From: Croceibacterium_A sp966112795
GTDB lineage: Bacteria; Pseudomonadota; Alphaproteobacteria; Sphingomonadales; Sphingomonadaceae
DNA: 17,713 nt
Reading direction: 5' to 3'
Assembly: GCA_966112795.1 (NCBI GenBank)
Contig: CBHWED010000045.1
Span: 1-17,713, forward strand
The position numbers and the translations under genes are program-made. Below, piece after piece: positions 15,027-17,713 of this stretch; within the stretch, counting starts at the first letter, position 1, and each line of letters starts with the position of its first letter. The notes under the pieces were generated by a model that made no database searches, was not told where the DNA came from, and saw only the letters and a list, made by a program, of their open reading frames with translations.

Positions 15027-16596
15027 CCCGCTCCTCCCGCCTGACCTCGAGGTTCGCGAGTACCTGCTCGGCCTGCCCGCGCACCTGCGGGTGAGGGGGA
15101 TCGAGGCGCTCGGCCCGGAGGCGCGCGAGATCTTCGATCGCGCCTGGCCGGAATGGGCGCACGCCGGCCAGCTCGCGCCGCCCGGCGATTGGTCGACCTG
15201 GGTGATCAAGGCCGGCCGCGGCTTCGGCAAGACCCGCGCCGGCGCCGAGTGGCTCACCGCGCTGGTTTCGGCCCACGACGGCGTCCCGCTGCGCATCGCG
15301 CTCGTCGGCGCCTCGCTCGAGGAGGCGCGCAAGGTCATGGTCGAGGGCCGTAGCGGCCTCGTCGAAGTCGCCGCCGGCGCGATCCTCGACTGGGAGCCGA
15401 GCCGCGGCCGCCTGACCTTCCGCAGCGGCGCGCAGGCACAGCTGTTCTCGGGTGCCTCGCCCGACCTGCTGCGCGGCCCCGAGCACCACTTCGCGTGGTG
15501 CGACGAGCTCGCCAAATGGGAGCGCGCGCAGGAGACCTGGGACATGCTTCAGCTCGGCCTGCGGCTCGGCACCAATCCGCAGGCGCTGGTCACCACCACC
15601 CCGCGGTCGGGCTCGATACTGGGCGCGATCATGGCCGACCCGGCCACCGTGGTGACCGGCGGGCCTACGTCGGCCAACCCGCACCTCGCCCGCGCCTGGA
15701 AGCAGCGGGTCGAGCGCCTCTACGCCGGCACCCGCCTCGGCCGCCAGGAGCTCGACGGCGAGTACCTGCCCGACGCGGCGGGCGCGCTGTGGACGGTCGA
15801 GCTGATCGAGCGCTGCCGCCTAAGATCCTCTCCATCGCGCAGCGATGGGGAGGGGGACCGCTCGCCGCAGGCGAGTGGTGGAGGGGTACTCTCCAACGCC
15901 ACCAAAACCCCTCCGTCAGCCGCTACCGCAGCTGCCACCTCCCCATCGCCGCGCGATGGAGAGGATCGATCCACCCTGGCAAACGGGAGCGGCCCGGAAG
16001 AGGCCCAGGCCCTCGAAGCAACCCAGTCCTCCCCCGTTCACGGGGGAGGTGCCGAGCGAAGCGAAGGCGGAAGGGGCCAGTCTCTCCCGTTCACCCGCAC
16101 GCTCATCGCCGTCGACCCACCCGTCGAAGACGGCACCTGCGGCATCATCGCCGTCGCCCGCGCCGGCCACGGCCCCGAGGCCACGTTCCACGTCCTCGCC
16201 GACCACAGCGTCACCGCCCGCTCCCCCGAAGGCTGGGCGAGCGCCGTCGCCGCCGCCGCCGAAGCCCACGCCACCTGCGAGATCGTCGCCGAGCGCAACC
16301 AGGGCGGCCGCATGGTCCAGTCCGTCCTCCACACCGCCGACCCGCGCCTGCGCGTCAAGCTGGTCCACGCCCACGAAAGCAAGACCGCGCGCGCCGAGCC
16401 GGTCGCGCACTTGTTCGAGGCCGGGCGGGCGTGGCTCCACGGCCGCATGCCCGAGCTCGAGGCGCAGATGCTGGGGATGATCGCGGGCGGGGGCTACGAG
16501 GGGCCAGGGGGCAGCCCGGACCGGGCGGATGCGATGGTGTGGGGCGTGAGCGAGTTGATGACGCAGCGGGCGGAGCCGCGGGTGAGGGTGGTGTGA
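14977..16596 (+). CDS. GTA/phage-type large terminase with an in-frame repeat insertion
   Basis: A 539-residue DNA-packaging motor. The ATPase half has the adenine-contact stretch GDWSTWVIKAGRG, Walker A AGRGFGKT (residues 79-86) followed by RAGAEW, Walker B FAWCDELAKW and the TTTPR coupling motif. The nuclease half has the RNase-H-like acidic motifs IAVDPP, VAERNQGG and PDRADAMVWG. Between the halves, residues about 282-372 are Ser/Gly/Pro-rich and are encoded by palindromic repeat DNA; without them the length (~448) would be normal for GTA terminases. ATG 14977 is the longest start but overlaps the upstream gene by 50 bp; GTG 15001, after GGCGGG, is a reasonable alternative. No portal gene follows. 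Whether the protein works with the insert is unknown. Confidence 0.88.
   Translation: MAPTAGPIVVATVARPDPLLPPDLEVREYLLGLPAHLRVRGIEALGPEAREIFDRAWPEWAHAGQLAPPGDWSTWVIKAGRGFGKTRAGAEWLTALVSAHDGVPLRIALVGASLEEARKVMVEGRSGLVEVAAGAILDWEPSRGRLTFRSGAQAQLFSGASPDLLRGPEHHFAWCDELAKWERAQETWDMLQLGLRLGTNPQALVTTTPRSGSILGAIMADPATVVTGGPTSANPHLARAWKQRVERLYAGTRLGRQELDGEYLPDAAGALWTVELIERCRLRSSPSRSDGEGDRSPQASGGGVLSNATKTPPSAATAAATSPSPRDGEDRSTLANGSGPEEAQALEATQSSPVHGGGAERSEGGRGQSLPFTRTLIAVDPPVEDGTCGIIAVARAGHGPEATFHVLADHSVTARSPEGWASAVAAAAEAHATCEIVAERNQGGRMVQSVLHTADPRLRVKLVHAHESKTARAEPVAHLFEAGRAWLHGRMPELEAQMLGMIAGGGYEGPGGSPDRADAMVWGVSELMTQRAEPRVRVV
15824..15967. repeat. Nested palindromic element inserted in the terminase gene
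   Basis: A 144-bp (48-codon) element whose ends are the perfect inverted repeat GATCCTCTCCATCGCGC (15824-15840) and its complement (15951-15967). The arms continue inward (15842-15853 with 15938-15949), matching at 29 of 30 positions. Inside are further hairpins: CTCGCC/GGCGAG at 15861-15866 and 15870-15875, and GGAGGGGT/ACCCCTCC at 15880-15887 and 15907-15914. Each arm can also fold on itself. It resembles the interspersed intergenic palindromes common in alphaproteobacteria and is a multiple of three with no stop in the terminase frame. Confidence 0.85.
16028..16077. repeat. Second palindromic repeat fragment in the terminase gene
   Basis: CCTCCCCCG (16028-16036) and CGGGGGAGG (16041-16049) form a perfect 9-bp hairpin with a TTCA loop, followed by GAGCGAAGCGAAGGCGGAAGGGG. 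This has the look of another common intergenic repeat, separated from the first element by about 60 bp and also read through in frame by the terminase. Confidence 0.65.
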
Positions 16597-16651
16597 CGTG
16601 AGATCGGGGCGGCGGGACGCGTAGCGGACCACTTCGCATAAGGGATGCCTC

Positions 16652-17023
16652 TCACCCCCCAGCATTCCGATTGTAAAGCGTTCCCCAAGAATGGCGATCG
16701 ATGCGCCCGTACTTCGCAATCAGTTCCTTCTCGTGGGCTTTGCACGCTTCGTAGTTCGATCCGTGCTCGTGAGCCATTACCATGACCTCGAGACCGGTAG
16801 CGCGAACGGCCGCAATCGCTCGATCGAGGCCGGGGTTGTGACCTTTCGGGTTGTGATACCGATCATTCCCCGCGCGATCGAAAAAGCGATAATAGACTTT
16901 GGCGCGACGATTTCGTCCACGGCCAACGTAAATAACTCGTTGCTCGGTCCTATCGGGCTCGATCCAGTGTCGGATCTCGTATGTGTAAAATGGACCTTTG
17001 ATGTATCCAAATGGCGTATTCAT
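16652..17023 (-). CDS. GIY-YIG nuclease domain protein, homing-endonuclease-like
   Basis: A 123-residue protein with the GIY-YIG nuclease core: a first strand FYTYEIRH (residues 12-19), the second element VIYVGRGRNRRA (30-41) with catalytic-type Arg residues, and a C-terminal EACKAHEKELIAKYGRID (92-109) with the metal-binding Glu, then TLYNRNAGG. This ending resembles phage-borne GIY-YIG homing endonucleases, which usually continue into a DNA-recognition domain; here the protein stops at the core. The ATG at 17023 follows AAGGA at seven bases. The gene and its upstream region are clearly more AT-rich than the surroundings, suggesting recent transfer. It lies tail-to-tail with the terminase gene, 55 bp away. 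Confidence 0.75.
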   Translation of the reverse strand: MNTPFGYIKGPFYTYEIRHWIEPDRTEQRVIYVGRGRNRRAKVYYRFFDRAGNDRYHNPKGHNPGLDRAIAAVRATGLEVMVMAHEHGSNYEACKAHEKELIAKYGRIDRHSWGTLYNRNAGG

Positions 17024-17042
17024 AAATGTGTCCTTGGGGGTT

Positions 17043-17059
17043 CGTATTTAATCAATACG
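17043..17059. promoter_or_regulatory. Inverted repeat over the -10 region of the GIY-YIG gene
   Basis: CGTATT (17043-17048) and AATACG (17054-17059) flank a five-base spacer and overlap the proposed -10 box, a position suited to a repressor operator. Confidence 0.35.
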
Positions 17060-17080
17060 CCATCTCGATTATAAATACAA
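17052..17080 (-). promoter_or_regulatory. Probable promoter of the GIY-YIG gene
   Basis: On the minus strand TTGTAT (17080-17075) and TATTGA (17057-17052) are separated by 17 bases in an AT-rich stretch, about 30 bp upstream of the start codon. Confidence 0.45.
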
Positions 17081-17167
17081 TATTCGACGCACCTCTGCTG
17101 AATCCGCGGATGACCGCGACTGTCGCCAGCTCTTCGATCCATACCTTTTTGTCTTTCCGCGGAATAT

Positions 17168-17316
17168 TTCACGCAAAGACGCGAAGACGCAAAGGGGGCT
17201 GGGGCCATTTCGGGCCGAAGGCCCTCTCAACAACCCGTGATGGCGCTACCGCGCGGACTGGGAGGGCCTCCGGCCCAACAGCGCTCCCTCTTTGCGGCTT
17301 CGCGGCTTTGCGTGAA
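17168..17316. mobile_element. MITE-like element with long terminal inverted repeats
   Basis: A 149-bp element whose 27-bp ends (TTCACGCAAAG... at 17168-17194 and its complement at 17290-17316) differ at only two positions. Inside, a second inverted repeat pairs GGGCCGAAGGCCCTC (17212-17226) with GAGGGCCTCCGGCCC further right, with one mismatch. No transposase and no credible gene is inside, so it would be non-autonomous. The end sequence resembles interspersed repeats I know from proteobacterial intergenic regions. No clear target duplication is visible. It occupies most of the gap between the GIY-YIG gene and rpoD. Confidence 0.65.
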
Positions 17317-17371
17317 TCAAAAAGCGATCAGGCGCGACGCCAGCGAGGACAGCGCAAAGCCCCGATAAGAA

Positions 17372-17397
17372 AAAGGGCCGCCTCGCGGCGGCCCTTT
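17372..17397 (-). terminator. Rho-independent terminator of rpoD
   Basis: AAAGGGCCGCC (17372-17382) and GGCGGCCCTTT (17387-17397) form a perfect 11-bp stem with a four-base loop. On the minus strand the stem runs into TTTTTCTT, matching the direction of rpoD. The stop codon is about 60 bp upstream. Confidence 0.85.
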
Positions 17398-17411
17398 GAT
17401 CTTTCGTCTCG

Positions 17412-17438
17412 CTGGATCCCCGCTTTCGCGGGGATGAC
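17412..17438. repeat. Short interspersed palindrome in the rpoD 3' region
   Basis: ATCCCCGC-TTTC-GCGGGGAT (17416-17435) with flanking CTGG and GACGA. It has the form of a very widespread proteobacterial intergenic repeat and lies between the rpoD stop and its terminator. Confidence 0.6.
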
Positions 17439-17459
17439 GATGGTAGGGGAAAGGGCGTC

Positions 17460-17713
17460 CTACTGATCGAGGAACGACCGCATCTTCCGCGACCGGCTCG
17501 GATGCTTGAGCTTCCGCAGCGCCTTCGCCTCGATCTGCCGGATCCGCTCGCGCGTCACCGAGAACTGCTGCCCGACTTCCTCGAGCGTGTGATCGGTGTT
17601 CATCCCGATCCCGAACCGCATCCGCAGCACGCGCTCCTCGCGCGGCGTCAGCGAGGCCAGCACCCGCGTCACCGTCTCCTTGAGGTTCGCCTGGATCGCC
17701 GCGTCGACCGGGA
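17460..17713 (-). CDS. rpoD: RNA polymerase sigma-70 factor RpoD, C-terminal end only
   Basis: The last 83 residues of the housekeeping sigma factor; the rest lies beyond the right edge. The visible part is region 4: LTPREERVLRMRFGIG (region 4.1), then the helix-turn-helix that reads the -35 promoter element, HTLEEVGQQFSVTRERIRQIEAKALRKL (region 4.2), and the usual basic tail SRKMRSFLDQ. The strong match to the primary sigma factor, including the spacing from FGIG to the HTH and the C-terminal FLD-type ending, separates it from alternative sigma-70 members. It ends at a clear terminator (17372-17397). It is normally preceded by dnaG in alphaproteobacteria, which cannot be checked here. Confidence 0.93.
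   Translation of the reverse strand, partial: PVDAAIQANLKETVTRVLASLTPREERVLRMRFGIGMNTDHTLEEVGQQFSVTRERIRQIEAKALRKLKHPSRSRKMRSFLDQ

Noticed and set aside
15824..16080. Possible CRISPR array or tandem repeat in the terminase gene
   Set aside because: The repeats are inverted and nested, not regularly spaced direct repeats with unique spacers.
17026..17466. A 146-codon plus-strand frame between the nuclease gene and rpoD
   Set aside because: It runs through the MITE-like element, the rpoD terminator and an interspersed palindrome; no ribosome binding site or domain is visible.

Overview
The window is very GC-rich chromosomal DNA, and the gene set points to an alphaproteobacterium, most likely a sphingomonad. 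The signs are a very long TonB-dependent receptor, a gene-transfer-agent (GTA) style large terminase, a PQQ/haem-c dehydrogenase and the C-terminus of a housekeeping sigma-70 factor. The organism assignment is an inference from gene content; there is no rRNA or tRNA in the window.

Layout. Positions 1-647 (-) hold the 5' part of a HerA-like ATPase. Positions 660-953 have no protein gene but contain a strong intrinsic terminator that could end an unannotated small RNA. Positions 954-2582 (+) encode a large lipoprotein of unknown function. Positions 2598-6334 (-) hold a five-gene set in the order substrate-binding lipoprotein, SCO1-type copper chaperone, cupredoxin, ABC permease, ABC ATPase. The divergent gene at 6434-6877 (+) is a PCuAC-type periplasmic copper chaperone. 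Positions 6896-8767 (-) encode a PQQ quinohaemoprotein resembling polyvinyl-alcohol dehydrogenase, divergent from a 1175-residue TonB-dependent receptor (9139-12666, +) that ends at a very strong terminator. Three small genes follow: a BamE-like lipoprotein, an 88-residue hypothetical protein and a secreted hypothetical protein. Positions 14430-16596 (+) hold a small-terminase-like HTH protein and a GTA-type large terminase. No portal or capsid gene follows; instead there is an AT-richer islet with a GIY-YIG nuclease gene (-), a MITE-like inverted repeat, and then the rpoD 3' end (-) with its terminator.

How the genes may work together. SCO and PCuAC proteins are known partners in delivering copper to the CuA site of cytochrome c oxidase. 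Here they are packed with a cupredoxin and a complete NrtA/SsuA/TauA-class ABC importer, which is an unusual combination. It suggests a copper- or copper-ligand-related uptake and delivery module, although the transported substrate cannot be read from sequence. The dehydrogenase and TonB receptor share an intergenic region and may form a substrate (or PQQ) uptake and oxidation pair.

The most striking structural observation is in the large terminase. Its ATPase and nuclease halves are separated by about 90 extra in-frame codons that consist largely of nested palindromic repeat DNA, including a 144-bp (48-codon) element with 30-bp arms that match at 29 positions.
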